DNA from: Paraburkholderia heleia NBRC 101817
Lineage (GTDB): Bacteria > Pseudomonadota > Gammaproteobacteria > Burkholderiales > Burkholderiaceae
DNA: 64,000 nt
Reading direction: 5' to 3'
NCBI RefSeq assembly: GCF_000739775.1
Contig: NZ_BBJH01000013.1
Location: 1-64,000 of the forward strand
The translations under genes and the position numbers were made by a program. Position 1 is the first letter of the stretch. Each line of letters begins with the position of its first letter. The notes under the pieces were generated by a model. It saw only the letters and a list, made by a program, of their open reading frames with translations. It had not been told where the DNA came from and ran no database searches. Below are positions 1 through 9,970 of this stretch, piece after piece.

Positions 1-203
1 TTGCTCTAAAAGACTTGCGGGGGTCATCAATGCTCCTCTTGCCATTAGAATGCTTTTTTCGGGTTCGTATTGTCGGGTAACGTTCCCCGTGCCGCAACCC
101 AACAGGCTAACATTAGCACGACCGTTCTATTCTGTGGCGTCAGGCTTGGCGTGCTGCTCACGCCGCGTTCTGGCGCTTATACACTTCTGAACAGGAACCG
201 GAA

Positions 204-983
204 ATGGGCCGTTCGATCAATCTGGAAGGCAAGGTCGCGATGATTACGGGGGCCTCCAGCGGGCTCGGCAAGCGCTTCGCCCAGGTGCTCTCGCAGGCGG
301 GTGCAAAAGTCGTGCTGGCAAGCCGCCGCGTGGAACGGCTCAAGGAGTTGCGCGCCGAAATCGAGGCGAACGGGGGCGCGGCTCACGTCGTCTCGCTCGA
401 CGTGACCGACTACCAGAGCATCCGCTCGGCGGTTGCGCACGCGGAAACCGAGGCGGGGACCATCGACATCCTCGTCAACAACTCGGGCGTCTCCACGACA
501 CAAAAGCTCGCGGACGTCACGCCGGCCGACTTCGAATACGTGTTCGACACCAACACCCGCGGCGCCTTTTTCGTGGCCCAGGAGGTCGCCAAACGCATGA
601 TCATGCGCGGCAACGGCGGTGGTCCGAAGCCGGCCTACCGCATCATCAATATTGCTTCGGTGGCGGGTCTGCGCGTGTTGCCGCAAATCGGCCTGTACGC
701 GATCAGCAAGGCCGCGGTCGTGCATATGACGAAGGCGATGGCGCTCGAATGGGGGCGTCACGGCATCAATGTGAACGCGATCTGCCCGGGCTACATCGAC
801 ACGGAGATCAACCACCATCACTGGTCGACGGAGCAGGGGCAAAAGCTCGTTTCGATGCTGCCGCGCCACCGCGTGGGCAAACCCGAAGACCTGGACGGCC
901 TGCTGCTGCTGCTCGCCGCCGACGAGTCGTCGTTTATCAACGGTTCGATCATCACCGCCGACGACGGCTTCGGGCTCACCTGA
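204..983 (+). CDS. SDR family NAD(P)-dependent oxidoreductase
   Basis: A 259-residue classical short-chain dehydrogenase/reductase, the usual length for the family. The cofactor-binding TGASSGLG motif is at residues 15-22, an NNSG (variant of NNAG) at 92-95, the catalytic Ser at 152 and YxxxK at 165-169, so the enzyme should be active on a hydroxy/keto substrate with NAD(P). The ATG lies behind the purine-rich AGGAACCGGAA. A thioesterase gene follows 65 bp downstream on the same strand, and CoA-transferase and hydroxyacyl-CoA enzymes lie nearby, which suggests fatty-acid or acyl-CoA metabolism. The substrate cannot be told from the sequence. The first 203 bases of the window hold no gene that I can support. 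Confidence 0.9.
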   Translation: MGRSINLEGKVAMITGASSGLGKRFAQVLSQAGAKVVLASRRVERLKELRAEIEANGGAAHVVSLDVTDYQSIRSAVAHAETEAGTIDILVNNSGVSTTQKLADVTPADFEYVFDTNTRGAFFVAQEVAKRMIMRGNGGGPKPAYRIINIASVAGLRVLPQIGLYAISKAAVVHMTKAMALEWGRHGINVNAICPGYIDTEINHHHWSTEQGQKLVSMLPRHRVGKPEDLDGLLLLLAADESSFINGSIITADDGFGLT

Positions 984-1048
984 ACTGAGGCGAGTCCGGC
1001 CGCTGGCCGGCATCCTGTTTTTTCGCAACAAGACGAAGTAGAAGTGCA

Positions 1049-1489
1049 ATGAGTGACTACCACCCCGTATTTGAAATGACCATGCCGATCCGTTGGGGCG
1101 ACATGGACGCGTTCGGCCATGTGAACAACACGGTCTATTTCCGCTACATGGAGCAGGTGCGGATTTCCTGGTTCGAGCACCTGGGCGTGGCCGCGGAGAG
1201 CGGCGACGGGCAGGGGCCCGTGATCGTCAACGCCTCGATGGAATTCCTCAAGCAGCTGCATTACCCCGGCGACATCGTCTGCACGATGACGGTCGGCCAG
1301 CCGGGCCGCAGCAGCTTCGACACCGGGTTCGAGCTGCGCCGCGCCGACGAGCCCGGCACGCTCTACGCACGCGGGAATGCGCGCTGCGTGTGGATCGACT
1401 ACGCGGCGGGCAAATCGGTGCCGATTCCCGACATGCTGCGCGCCACCATCGAGCACGCGGGACTCGTCAAGTCCAACCGGGTAGGCTGA
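1049..1489 (+). CDS. acyl-CoA thioesterase, 4HBT hot-dog family
   Basis: A 146-residue single hot-dog-fold protein of the 4-hydroxybenzoyl-CoA thioesterase/YbgC type. The N-terminal segment WGDMDAFGHVNN at residues 16-27 is the family signature, with Asp18 in the place of the usual catalytic acid. Such enzymes are cytoplasmic, multimeric, and hydrolyse acyl-CoA thioesters to the free acid and CoA. It is probably cotranscribed with the upstream SDR gene (65 bp gap). It converges with the PAS-LuxR gene that ends 38 bp further on. The acyl chain it prefers is unknown. Confidence 0.88.
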   Translation: MSDYHPVFEMTMPIRWGDMDAFGHVNNTVYFRYMEQVRISWFEHLGVAAESGDGQGPVIVNASMEFLKQLHYPGDIVCTMTVGQPGRSSFDTGFELRRADEPGTLYARGNARCVWIDYAAGKSVPIPDMLRATIEHAGLVKSNRVG

Positions 1490-1527
1490 GCGCCCATGTG
1501 TCGCGCGCTGCGAGGCGGCGCGCGCCC

Positions 1528-2100
1528 TTACTGGCCGAGCAGCCGCTGCAGCAGCTCGGTGGCGTTGCCGGTGTCGTACTTGCGCATGAGGCGCGCGCGA
1601 TAGACATCTACGGTGCGCGGGCTGATCTCGAGAATTCTCCCGATTTGCTTGCTGGTCTTGCCGGTAACGAGCTGCGCGGCGATCTCGCGCTCGCGCGGCG
1701 TGAGTTCGATGGCCACGCGCCGCGTCGCGCTCAGGTCTTCGAACGTCCAGACGCCCGCCGCGTGCGGCTCCGCGCGATCGAGCGAGCGCCCCGTGACGTG
1801 ACACCAGAAGAGTTCGCCATTGGCGCGCTTCATGATGCGGTCGTCGGCGTAACTGCCTTGCGCCGTCATGATGGGCGGGATGCGTGCGCCAATGCGCTCG
1901 AATTCGTCCGCTGAAGGGTAGAGCACCTGGAACGACTGGCCGATCAGCGCATCGCGTGCGCAGCCGAAAATGGCGGCGACCTGGTCGTTGCAATCGACGA
2001 TGGTGCGCTCGCGCGCAAGCACGAGGCCGATGGGCGCGAGGTGGAACGCGGTCTGATAGTCGAGCGCGGAGCGTTCGGCGGGTTGGGTGGGAGCAGCCAT
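1528..2100 (-). CDS. PAS domain-containing LuxR/FixJ-type transcriptional regulator
   Basis: I use the ATG at 2100 (protein begins MAAPTQPAERS, 190 residues) because the PAS domain starts soon after it. A longer open frame to 2175 adds only low-information sequence. Residues about 15-125 form a PAS sensor (hydrophobic core, then VWTFEDLSATR at its end). Residues about 130-188 form a LuxR-type helix-turn-helix beginning LTPREREIAAQLVTG and containing SPRTVDVYRARLMRKY. A one-protein sensor-regulator is implied; no phosphoacceptor receiver is present. It is divergent from scoAB, with 257 bp between, so control of that operon is a reasonable guess. The PAS ligand is unknown. Confidence 0.85.
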   Translation of the reverse strand: MAAPTQPAERSALDYQTAFHLAPIGLVLARERTIVDCNDQVAAIFGCARDALIGQSFQVLYPSADEFERIGARIPPIMTAQGSYADDRIMKRANGELFWCHVTGRSLDRAEPHAAGVWTFEDLSATRRVAIELTPREREIAAQLVTGKTSKQIGRILEISPRTVDVYRARLMRKYDTGNATELLQRLLGQ

Positions 2101-2357
2101 GGCGGACGGTGCGGGTATTGCTTTATGTAGTTTTGCGTATTGTGCCGCAACAGGGGGCCAGCGTACGCTTTGCACCCATCGGAGGGGCGGTTTTCGAGGC
2201 TCGCGCGGCTTGTTTGGCCCCGCGCGCGCTGCCCGGCCGGGCTGCCGGCTTCACGGCAACGCCACCGGGGCATGACTAGAATTGAACATCCGGACGCGCT
2301 CGACGTCCGTGCGACAAACCGGATTGGCGGATTTCCATTCGAGGAAGGGACACACTG

Positions 2358-3077
2358 ATGAACAAGGTCTATCAAAGCGCGGCTGCCGCGCTCGAGGGCA
2401 TCGTCAAGGACGGCCAGACATTCGCGGTTGGCGGCTTTGGTCTGTGCGGCATCCCCGAAGCCCTGATCGGCGCACTGCGCGATACGGGCGTGAAGGGCAT
2501 CACCTGCATCAGCAACAACGCGGGCGTGGACGGCTTCGGCCTCGGCCTGCTGCTGGAGACGCGCCAGATCAGGAAAATGATTTCCTCCTACGTCGGCGAG
2601 AACAAGGAATTCGAGCGCCAGTATCTGTCGGGCGAACTCGAACTCGAATTCACGCCGCAAGGCACGCTGGCCGAAAAGCTGCGCGCGGGCGGCGCCGGCA
2701 TCCCGGCGTTCTTCACGAATACCGGCTTCGGCACGCTGATCGCCGAAGGCAAGGAAACGCGCCAGTTCGGCGACAAGCACTACGTGCTCGAGCATTCGCT
2801 CACGGCCGACGTCGCGCTCGTGAAGGCGTGGAAGGCCGACAAGTCGGGCAACCTGATCTATCGCCGCACGGCCCGCAACTTCAACCCGATGTGCGCGATG
2901 GCCGGCAGGATCACGGTGGCGGAAGTGGAGGAGATCGTCGAGAACGGCGAGCTCGATCCGGACGCCATCCACACGCCGGGTATCTTCGTGCAGCGCATCG
3001 TGCTCAACGCACACCCGGAAAAGCGCATCGAACAACGCACCGTGCGCGCCGCATCGAGCAACCCGGCGGGCAACTGA
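2358..3077 (+). CDS. scoA: 3-oxoacid (succinyl-CoA:acetoacetate) CoA-transferase, subunit A
   Basis: A 239-residue family I CoA-transferase alpha subunit. The glycine-rich [11 protein letters not shown] is at residues 24-34, and the central [21 protein letters not shown] and [11 protein letters not shown] stretches are diagnostic. With subunit B it moves CoA from succinyl-CoA to a 3-oxo acid such as acetoacetate, which lets the cell use ketone bodies. Subunit B starts 15 bp downstream behind a clear GAGGAAGGAG ribosome site, so the two are one operon. A divergent PAS-LuxR regulator is upstream. The exact acid substrate is inferred from the family only. Confidence 0.92.
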   Translation: MNKVYQSAAAALEGIVKDGQTFAVGGFGLCGIPEALIGALRDTGVKGITCISNNAGVDGFGLGLLLETRQIRKMISSYVGENKEFERQYLSGELELEFTPQGTLAEKLRAGGAGIPAFFTNTGFGTLIAEGKETRQFGDKHYVLEHSLTADVALVKAWKADKSGNLIYRRTARNFNPMCAMAGRITVAEVEEIVENGELDPDAIHTPGIFVQRIVLNAHPEKRIEQRTVRAASSNPAGN

Positions 3078-3092
3078 GGAAGGAGACCGACC

Positions 3093-3734
3093 ATGGCATG
3101 GAATCGTGACGAAATGGCCGCGCGCGCGGCGAAAGAACTGCAGGACGGCTTCTACGTGAACCTCGGCATTGGCCTGCCCACGCTGGTTGCCAACCACGTG
3201 CCCGCGGGCGTGGAAGTGTGGCTGCAGTCGGAAAACGGCCTGCTCGGCATCGGCCCGTTCCCGACCGAGGACGAAGTGGACGCCGACATGATCAACGCCG
3301 GCAAGCAGACGGTGACGACGCTGGCGGGCTCGTCGATTTTCTCGTCGGCGGACTCGTTCGCGATGATTCGCGGCGGCCACATCAACCTGGCGATCCTCGG
3401 CGCGATGCAGGTGAGCGAGAAGGGCGACCTGGCCAACTGGATGATCCCCGGCAAGATGATCAAGGGTATGGGCGGCGCGATGGACCTCGTGGCGGGCGTT
3501 GGCCGCGTGGTCGTGCTGATGGAGCACGTCGCGAAGGGCGACCAGCACAAGATTCTCGAAGCCTGCACGCTGCCGCTGACGGGCGTAGGCGTGGTCGATC
3601 TCATCATTACCGACCTCGGTGTGATGGAAGTGAGCGACGCGGGTCTGAAGGTGACCGAACTCGCACCGGGCGTGACGGTGGACGAGATCAAGGCGAAGAC
3701 CGGCGCGCCGCTCGATGTGAGCGCCGTGGGCTGA
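3093..3734 (+). CDS. scoB: 3-oxoacid CoA-transferase, subunit B
   Basis: A 213-residue beta subunit that carries the active-site glutamate. The SENG motif is at residues 46-49, with Glu47 the residue that forms the glutamyl-CoA thioester in this family. The downstream GIGPFP and [13 protein letters not shown] stretches also fit. It is the normal length and immediately follows scoA. The operon ends at a strong intrinsic terminator 28 bp past the stop codon, so the unit appears to be just scoA-scoB. Confidence 0.92.
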   Translation: MAWNRDEMAARAAKELQDGFYVNLGIGLPTLVANHVPAGVEVWLQSENGLLGIGPFPTEDEVDADMINAGKQTVTTLAGSSIFSSADSFAMIRGGHINLAILGAMQVSEKGDLANWMIPGKMIKGMGGAMDLVAGVGRVVVLMEHVAKGDQHKILEACTLPLTGVGVVDLIITDLGVMEVSDAGLKVTELAPGVTVDEIKAKTGAPLDVSAVG

Positions 3735-3761
3735 ACGTCGTAGCGCAAGCGCGATTTGCGG

Positions 3762-3793
3762 CGGGCGGGACTTCGGTCTCGCCCGTTTTGTTT
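3762..3793 (+). terminator. intrinsic terminator of scoAB
   Basis: A 10-bp stem (3762-3771 with 3776-3785, one G-U pair) closed by a TTCG tetraloop is followed by TTTTGTTT. It sits 27 bases after the scoB stop. Confidence 0.9.
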
Positions 3794-3893
3794 GCGCGTA
3801 CGGTTTGCATGCGGCTTGACGGAGGATGCCGTGCGGCAAAGCCGTTTACAATCGGCCGAAAGCCTTGATGCGCCTTCGAGCGAGGATTTTGCG

Positions 3894-4787
3894 ATGACCG
3901 GGTCGACCGCAGTGCCGCGCCAGCAATACGTCCAGTGTCTCAGTCCCGCGGGCCTGCACCGCATCGCGTACACCGAATGGGGTGACCCCGCCAACCCGCG
4001 CGTGCTCGTGTGCGTGCATGGACTCACGCGCTCGGGGCGCGACTTCGACCGCTTTGCTGCCGCGATGGCCGACCAGTATCGCGTCGTGTGCCCGGACGTG
4101 GCCGGGCGGGGGCTGTCGTCGTGGCTGCTCGACCCGCGCGGCTACGCTGTCGCGCAGTACGTGGCGGACATGGTCACCTTGATCGCGCGCACCGGCGTGG
4201 AAAAGGTGGACTGGTTCGGCACCTCGATGGGCGGCCTGATCGGCATGGCGCTCGCGGGGCTGCCGGGCACGCCCATTGGCCGCCTGCTGCTCAACGACAT
4301 CGGGCCGCATATCGAGCCCGCGTCGCTCGCACGCATCGGCGAGTACGTGGGGCGTGGCGGGTCTTTTGCTACGCTCCAGGAAGGCATCGACAATGCGGCG
4401 CTTCTCGCGGCCTCGTTCGGGCCGCTGAGCGCCGGGGACTGGCGCGAGATCAATACGCCGTTGCTGCATGAAGTCGAAGGCGAGTGGCGCTACCGGTACG
4501 ACCCGCGCATTGCGGAGCCCTTCAAGTCGATCACGCCCGAGCAGAACGAAGCGGGCGAGCAGTTCCTGTGGCGCTCGCTCGCCGCGTTCGAAGGGCTTGT
4601 GCTCGTCGTGCGCGGCGCGCTTTCGGACCTGCTTTCGCGCGAAACGGTCGCGAAGATGGTCGCGACCGGGCGCCATGTCTCGAGCGTCGAAATCGAAGGC
4701 GTAGGGCACGCGCCGGCCTTCCTCGCGCCCGGCCAGATCGCGATCGCGCGCCGATTCTTCGACGGCGAGGTCCTGCGCGCGTCATAA
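3894..4787 (+). CDS. alpha/beta fold hydrolase
   Basis: A 297-residue serine hydrolase when started at the ATG at 3894; the open frame extends upstream through the scoB terminator and cannot be coding there. The oxyanion-hole HG is in VCVHGLTRSG (about residues 40-48), the nucleophile elbow GTSMGG has Ser111, and the C-terminal His lies in VEIEGVGHAPAF. The most likely role is hydrolysis of an ester or related bond; the family also includes C-C bond hydrolases and haloperoxidases. The substrate is unknown. The following RidA-like gene on the same strand is probably separately expressed or loosely coupled. Confidence 0.85.
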   Translation: MTGSTAVPRQQYVQCLSPAGLHRIAYTEWGDPANPRVLVCVHGLTRSGRDFDRFAAAMADQYRVVCPDVAGRGLSSWLLDPRGYAVAQYVADMVTLIARTGVEKVDWFGTSMGGLIGMALAGLPGTPIGRLLLNDIGPHIEPASLARIGEYVGRGGSFATLQEGIDNAALLAASFGPLSAGDWREINTPLLHEVEGEWRYRYDPRIAEPFKSITPEQNEAGEQFLWRSLAAFEGLVLVVRGALSDLLSRETVAKMVATGRHVSSVEIEGVGHAPAFLAPGQIAIARRFFDGEVLRAS

Positions 4788-4882
4788 TATGAGATTGGCC
4801 GGCATATACCGGCGTGCACTGATGCATGCTGGATCGCGCCAGCCCGGAAGTCGACCGTTTTTCACTTCTCACAGGAATTTTC

Positions 4883-5236
4883 ATGGCAGTCATTCGTCAC
4901 CACGTTGGCCCGCGTCTTTCGGAAACCGCCATTCACAATGGCACCGTCTACCTGGCCGGCCAGATCGCCGAAGACACGAGACAGGACATCGGCGGGCAGA
5001 TGCGCGAAGTGCTCGGCCACATCGATCGCCTGCTGGGTGAGGCGAACAGCGACAAGTCGCTGCTTCTCTCGGTGCAGATCTATATCGCCGACATGAAGGA
5101 TTTTCCCGGCATGAACGCCGAGTGGGACAAGTGGGTCGCGCAAGGCGCGACGCCGCCGCGCGCGACGGTCGAAGCGAAGCTCGCGAATCCGGAATGCCTC
5201 GTCGAGATCGTCGTGGTGGCTGCGCAGCGCGATTGA
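4883..5236 (+). CDS. RidA family protein (YjgF/YER057c/UK114)
   Basis: 117 residues from the ATG at 4883, which follows CACAGGAATTTTC; the longer frame from 4826 adds an unrelated N-terminus. The fold-defining segments NGTVYLAGQIAED and PPRATVEAKLANPECLVEIVVVAA are present, including the conserved Arg used for substrate carboxylate binding in RidA enzymes. RidA proteins hydrolyse reactive enamine/imine intermediates from amino-acid metabolism in the cytoplasm. This one belongs to a divergent subgroup with a 117-residue length, so imine deaminase activity is inferred, not shown. Confidence 0.85.
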   Translation: MAVIRHHVGPRLSETAIHNGTVYLAGQIAEDTRQDIGGQMREVLGHIDRLLGEANSDKSLLLSVQIYIADMKDFPGMNAEWDKWVAQGATPPRATVEAKLANPECLVEIVVVAAQRD

Positions 5237-5324
5237 GCGTGATTGAGCACGAGTCGTTCAGTCGGTGCAGCTGGTTTGATCCTTTTCGTTGTGGCCCGTC
5301 CGGCAAGCCGGCGGGCATCGCCTC

Positions 5325-7574
5325 ATGAGTAGCGACACCGTTCCTCCCGCTCCTGCGGTTTCCGCCGATACCGGCGTGCTGCCGTCGCTCGACGACGCGC
5401 TGGCGTTCGTGCGCGAGCACGCCGGGGACGCACGTCTTTCCACGGGCGAGCCGCTCATCGAGCATGCGCACGGCACGGCGTTGATCATGAGCCGCCTCAA
5501 CGTCGATCCGCCTGCGGTGCTCGCCGCGGCGCTCTTCAATCTCGCGCCGCATCTCGATGACCCGGAAGGCGCGCTCGAAGCGCGTTTCGGCGCGCAAGTC
5601 GCGAAGCTCGTGTTCGACGTGCGCAAGCTGTTGCGGCTTGGCACCGTGAGCCTGCGCGCGGCGCACCAGGCTGTGCCCGAAGCGGGCCGCGAAGGGCGCG
5701 ACGCCCAGGCCGCGCGGCGCGCGCAGGTCGAGTCGCTGCGCAAGATGCTGCTGGCGTTCGCTCAGGACATCCGCGTCGTGCTGATCCGGCTCGCGTCGCG
5801 CCTGCAGTCGCTGCGCTTTTATGCGGCGGCGAAAATCACGCCGGCGCCCGAGATCGCGCACGAGACGCTCGAAATCTACGCGCCGCTCGCCAACCGGCTG
5901 GGCATCTGGCAATTGAAGTGGGAACTCGAAGACCTCGCGTTCCGCTTCCAGGAGCCCGATACCTACAAGCGCATCGCGAAGCTGCTCGACGAAAAGCGCG
6001 TGGAGCGCGAGACCTACGTGTCCGAGGCGATCGCGCGGCTGCAAAGCGAGCTTGCAGCGGCGCATATCCAGGCCGAGGTGAGCGGGCGGCCCAAGCACAT
6101 CTACAGCATCTGGAAGAAGATGCGCGGCAAGGAGATCGACTTCTCCGAGCTTTACGACGTGCGCGCGTTCCGCGTGATCGTGCCCGACATCAAGGATTGC
6201 TACACGGTGCTCGGCATCGTGCACAACCTCTGGCAACCGGTGCCGAAGGAATTCGACGACTACATCTCGCGGCCCAAGCCCAACGGTTATCGCTCGCTGC
6301 ACACGGTGGTGATCGGCGACGACGGCCGCGCGTTCGAAGTGCAGATCCGCACGCAGGAGATGCATCAGTTCGCCGAATACGGCGTGGCCGCGCACTGGCG
6401 CTACAAGGAAGCCGGTGCGAAGGGCTACGGCGGCCAGTTCAGCGCGAGCAGCAGCTACGACGAGAAGATCGCATGGCTGCGCCAGCTGCTCGCCTGGAAG
6501 GACGATGTGGCGGATGGGCGTCAGCCGTGGGAACAGTTGCGCCAGGCCACGCTCGACGACGACCACATCTACGTCCTCACGCCCCAGGCGCGCGTGATTG
6601 CGCTGCCGCAGGGCGCAACGCCGCTCGACTTCGCCTATCACCTGCACAGCGAACTGGGGCATCGCTGCCGGGGCGCGCGCGTGGACGGTGCGATGGTGCC
6701 GCTCAACACCCAGCTTCGCAACGGCCAGACAGTCGAAATCGTCTCGGTGAAAGAGGGCGGCCCGTCGCGCGACTGGCTCAATCCGCAGCTCGGTTATCTG
6801 CAAAGCCCGCGTGCGCGCCAGAAGGTGCGTGCATGGTTCAACGCGATCGAGGCACAGGAAAACATCGCCAGCGGCCGCGCGATGGTGGAAAAGACGCTGC
6901 AGCGCGAGGGCCGCACGTCGGTCAGTCTCGATCAGCTCGCGGCCAGGCTGGGCTTCAAGTCGCCCGACGACCTCTTCAGCGTGGTCGGCAAGGAGGAGTT
7001 CAGCCTGCGCAACGTCGAGCACGCACTGCACGACGCGCCCGCGGCCGCGCCCGAAGAGGAGACGCCCGAGCAGCTCACCAAGCGCGCGAGCGGCGCGAAC
7101 GTCACGCACGGCGGGTCGTCGGGCGTGCTCGTGGTCGGCGTGGATGCGCTGCTTACCCAGCTCGCGCGCTGCTGCCGGCCCGCGCCGCCCGACGCGATCA
7201 GCGGTTTCGTCACGCGCGGCAAGGGCATGTCGATCCACCGCAGCGATTGCCCGACCTTCCGGCGCATGGCCAGCCGCGCGCCCGAGCGCGTGCTGCACAC
7301 CACGTGGTCCGCCGACGTGATGGGCGGGCGCGGCCAGTCGGTCTACCCGGTCGATATCTCGATCGAGGCGACCGACCGCCAGGGCCTGCTGCGTGACATC
7401 TCCGAAGTGTTCGCGCGCGAGAAGATGAACGTGATCGGCGTGAAGACGCAGTCGCGCCGCAACGCGGCGTACATGCAGTTCACGGTGGAAGTGTCGAATT
7501 CGGCGCAGATCCAGCGTGCCTGTGTGCTGCTGGGCGAGGTGAGCGGGGTGCAGCGGGCGTCGCGCAGGGGCTGA
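5325..7574 (+). CDS. relA: (p)ppGpp synthetase RelA
   Basis: A 749-residue long RSH protein. Order of domains: pseudo-hydrolase HD region (about 30-150), ppGpp synthetase (about 200-330, with PKPNGYRSLHTVV and EVQIRTQEMHQFAEYGVAAHW), TGS (about 400-460, THIYVLTPQ-type start), helical/zinc-finger region with CCRPAPPDAI, and C-terminal ACT. The metal-binding HD pair of active hydrolases is replaced by FN in AAALFNLAPH, so this is the monofunctional synthetase RelA and not SpoT. It would respond to uncharged tRNA on the ribosome. The start ATG at 5325 was chosen because upstream residues are non-conserved. A tRNA-Val gene follows. Confidence 0.93.
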   Translation: MSSDTVPPAPAVSADTGVLPSLDDALAFVREHAGDARLSTGEPLIEHAHGTALIMSRLNVDPPAVLAAALFNLAPHLDDPEGALEARFGAQVAKLVFDVRKLLRLGTVSLRAAHQAVPEAGREGRDAQAARRAQVESLRKMLLAFAQDIRVVLIRLASRLQSLRFYAAAKITPAPEIAHETLEIYAPLANRLGIWQLKWELEDLAFRFQEPDTYKRIAKLLDEKRVERETYVSEAIARLQSELAAAHIQAEVSGRPKHIYSIWKKMRGKEIDFSELYDVRAFRVIVPDIKDCYTVLGIVHNLWQPVPKEFDDYISRPKPNGYRSLHTVVIGDDGRAFEVQIRTQEMHQFAEYGVAAHWRYKEAGAKGYGGQFSASSSYDEKIAWLRQLLAWKDDVADGRQPWEQLRQATLDDDHIYVLTPQARVIALPQGATPLDFAYHLHSELGHRCRGARVDGAMVPLNTQLRNGQTVEIVSVKEGGPSRDWLNPQLGYLQSPRARQKVRAWFNAIEAQENIASGRAMVEKTLQREGRTSVSLDQLAARLGFKSPDDLFSVVGKEEFSLRNVEHALHDAPAAAPEEETPEQLTKRASGANVTHGGSSGVLVVGVDALLTQLARCCRPAPPDAISGFVTRGKGMSIHRSDCPTFRRMASRAPERVLHTTWSADVMGGRGQSVYPVDISIEATDRQGLLRDISEVFAREKMNVIGVKTQSRRNAAYMQFTVEVSNSAQIQRACVLLGEVSGVQRASRRG

Positions 7575-7620
7575 GGCAGGCAGGCGAGACAGGCAAAGAT
7601 TGCCGCGCTGCAAAAAATGC

Positions 7621-7649
7621 TTGCCAAGTCTGCGGCTGCTTCATATAAT
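7621..7649 (+). promoter_or_regulatory. sigma70 promoter of tRNA-Val
   Basis: TTGCCA (7621-7626) and a perfect TATAAT (7644-7649) are separated by 17 bases. The -10 box ends 11 bases before the first base of the tRNA. Confidence 0.85.
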
Positions 7650-7660
7650 CTCCCTTCTTC

Positions 7661-7737
7661 AGGCTCGTAGCTCAGCTGGTTAGAGCACCACCTTGACATG
7701 GTGGGGGTCGTTGGTTCGAGTCCAATCGAGCCTACCA
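7661..7737 (+). tRNA. tRNA-Val(GAC)
   Basis: A full cloverleaf of 77 bases with encoded CCA. The acceptor stem AGGCTCG pairs with CGAGCCT, the anticodon stem CCACC pairs with GGTGG around the loop TTGACAT, and the T arm is GTTGG TTCGAGT CCAAT. The anticodon is GAC, reading valine codons GUC/GUU. A strong promoter lies directly upstream. Confidence 0.97.
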
Positions 7738-7905
7738 ACGGAATCGAGGCTGCGGCGGTTGTTTCGCCGAGGCTTCAAATGCAGGAAAAAGCGCTCTGCG
7801 CTCAAGGCGACTACGGTTATGACACCGCGAACGTTTACCGAAACTACTTCGGAGCGACGCTAGTCGAGGACCTCTTTCGCCTCTGCAGTCTGGTTTGAAA
7901 AGTGA

Positions 7906-7940
7906 ATGCGGCCCCTCGAAAGCGGGGCCGCATTTTTTTT
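7906..7940 (+). terminator. intrinsic terminator between tRNA-Val and thrS
   Basis: ATGCGGCCCC (7906-7915) and GGGGCCGCAT (7924-7933) form a perfect 10-bp stem with an 8-base loop, followed by eight T. It is 170 bases past the tRNA and 72 bases before thrS. It may simply end the tRNA transcript; attenuation of thrS is possible but no leader peptide or alternative fold is evident. Confidence 0.88.
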
Positions 7941-8012
7941 CGCTGCGAAGTTTTCCGCGGTCTGTTCCCACGAACAATACGATGTGCCTGCGCGGCACTT
8001 CTGGAGAAAAAC

Positions 8013-9920
8013 ATGGTTGCGATACGTCTGCCCGACGGTTCGGTTCGACAGTACGATCATCCCGTCACGGTCGCCGAAGTGGCGGCTTCGATTGGCCCCG
8101 GCCTCGCCAAGGCGGCGCTCGGCGGCAAGCTCGACGGCGAACTGGTCGACACGTCGACGCTGATCGACCATGACGCATCGCTCGCCATCGTCACGGACAA
8201 GGATGCCGACGGCCTCGACATCATCCGTCACTCCACGGCGCACTTGCTCGCCTACGCGGTGAAGGAGCTGTATCCGGAGGCACAGGTCACGATCGGGCCG
8301 GTCATCGACAACGGTTTCTATTACGACTTCGCCTACAACCGTCCCTTCACGCCCGAAGATCTCGAAAAGATCGAAAAGCGCATGCAGGAACTCGCGAAGA
8401 AGGACGAGCCGGTGTCGCGCCGCGTCGTCACGCGCGGCGAAGCCGTCGATTACTTCAAGAGCATTGGCGAGAAGTACAAGGCCGAGATCATCGAGTCGAT
8501 TCCGGGCGCGGAAGAGATCAAGCTGTACTCGCACGGCGGCTTCACGGACCTGTGCCGCGGCCCGCACGTGCCGTCCACGGGCAAGCTCAAGGTCTTCAAG
8601 CTCATGAAGGTCGCGGGCGCCTACTGGCGCGGCGACTCGAAGAACGAGCAGCTGCAGCGTATCTACGGTACGGCCTGGACGAAGAAGGAAGACCAGGACC
8701 AGTACCTTCACATGCTCGAAGAGGCCGAAAAGCGCGACCATCGCAAGCTCGGCAAGCAGCTCGACCTGTTCCACATGCAGGACGAGTCGCCGGGCATGGT
8801 CTTCTGGCACCCGAAGGGCTGGACGCTCTGGCAGCAGGTCGAGCAGTACATGCGCGGCCGCCTGCGCGTGGCCGGCTACGACGAAATCAAGACGCCGATG
8901 ATCATGGACCGCTCGCTCTGGGAAGCGTCGGGTCACTGGCAGAACTATCGTGAAAACATGTTCACGACGGAGTCGGAAAAGCGCGACTACGCGATCAAGC
9001 CGATGAACTGCCCGGGCCACGTCCAGGTGTTCAACCACGGCCTGCGCTCGTATCGCGATCTGCCCCTGCGTTATGCGGAATTCGGCTCGTGCCACCGCAA
9101 CGAGGCTTCGGGCGCGTTGCACGGGCTCATGCGCGTGCGCGGCTTCGTCCAGGACGATGCGCACATCTTCTGTACGGAAGACCAGATCATCAGCGAGTCG
9201 ATCGCCTTCAACACGCTGGCGATGAGCATCTACAAGGATTTCGGGTTCGATCACATCGACATCAAGCTCTCGCTGCGCCCGGATTCGCGCGCGGGGACGG
9301 ATGAAACGTGGGATCGCGCCGAGCAGGGCCTGCGCGAGGCGCTTACGGCCTGCGGCCTGCAGTGGGAAGAACTGCCGGGCGAGGGCGCGTTCTACGGTCC
9401 GAAGGTCGAGTACCACATCAAGGACGCGCTGGGCCGCTCGTGGCAGTGCGGCACGCTGCAGCTCGACATGGTCCTGCCGGAGCGCCTTGGCGCGGAGTAC
9501 GTGGCCGAGGACAACAGCCGCCGCCGCCCGATCATGCTGCACCGCGCCATCCTCGGTTCGATGGAGCGTTTCCTCGGCATTCTGATCGAGCACCATGCCG
9601 GCGCCATGCCGCCGTGGCTCGCTCCGGTGCAGGCCGTTGTGATGAATATCGCGGAAAGTCAGGCCGAATACGCTGCAAATCTGGTCCAATCGTTGCAAAA
9701 ACAAGGGCTTAGAGTCGTGGCCGATTTGCGCAACGAGAAAATTAGCTATAAAATACGCGAGCACACGCTTGAGAAGGTCCCGTACCTGCTTGTCGTCGGC
9801 GACAAGGAGCGTGAAGCACAAACGGTAGCCGTGCGTGCCCGTGGCGGTGTCGATCTGGGTGTCATGCCCGTCGAGGCCTTTACCGCGCGTCTTGCGGAAG
9901 ACGTCAAGACGTTCAAGTAA
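8013..9920 (+). CDS. thrS: threonine--tRNA ligase
   Basis: 635 residues from the ATG at 8013, the standard length in this family; the open frame to 7902 runs through the terminator and is not coding. Domains in order: TGS (1-61), editing domain with the HxxxH of [12 protein letters not shown] and the CRGPHVPST stretch, class II catalytic core (motif 2 in [22 protein letters not shown], motif 3 near the [11 protein letters not shown] end), and a C-terminal anticodon-binding domain. It charges tRNA-Thr and removes mischarged serine. It heads the conserved translation block thrS-infC-rpmI-rplT-pheST-ihfA. Confidence 0.97.
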   Translation: MVAIRLPDGSVRQYDHPVTVAEVAASIGPGLAKAALGGKLDGELVDTSTLIDHDASLAIVTDKDADGLDIIRHSTAHLLAYAVKELYPEAQVTIGPVIDNGFYYDFAYNRPFTPEDLEKIEKRMQELAKKDEPVSRRVVTRGEAVDYFKSIGEKYKAEIIESIPGAEEIKLYSHGGFTDLCRGPHVPSTGKLKVFKLMKVAGAYWRGDSKNEQLQRIYGTAWTKKEDQDQYLHMLEEAEKRDHRKLGKQLDLFHMQDESPGMVFWHPKGWTLWQQVEQYMRGRLRVAGYDEIKTPMIMDRSLWEASGHWQNYRENMFTTESEKRDYAIKPMNCPGHVQVFNHGLRSYRDLPLRYAEFGSCHRNEASGALHGLMRVRGFVQDDAHIFCTEDQIISESIAFNTLAMSIYKDFGFDHIDIKLSLRPDSRAGTDETWDRAEQGLREALTACGLQWEELPGEGAFYGPKVEYHIKDALGRSWQCGTLQLDMVLPERLGAEYVAEDNSRRRPIMLHRAILGSMERFLGILIEHHAGAMPPWLAPVQAVVMNIAESQAEYAANLVQSLQKQGLRVVADLRNEKISYKIREHTLEKVPYLLVVGDKEREAQTVAVRARGGVDLGVMPVEAFTARLAEDVKTFK

Positions 9921-9970
9921 GCCACTGCGGCAGCGCGGCTCGTTTTTTTAATTTTTAGAGGAAACGTAAC

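Noticed and set aside
4890..7613. Long minus-strand frame opposite relA (907 codons)
   Set aside because: Antisense shadow of a GC-rich gene; Arg/His/Leu-rich translation without a fold, whereas relA on the plus strand is complete.
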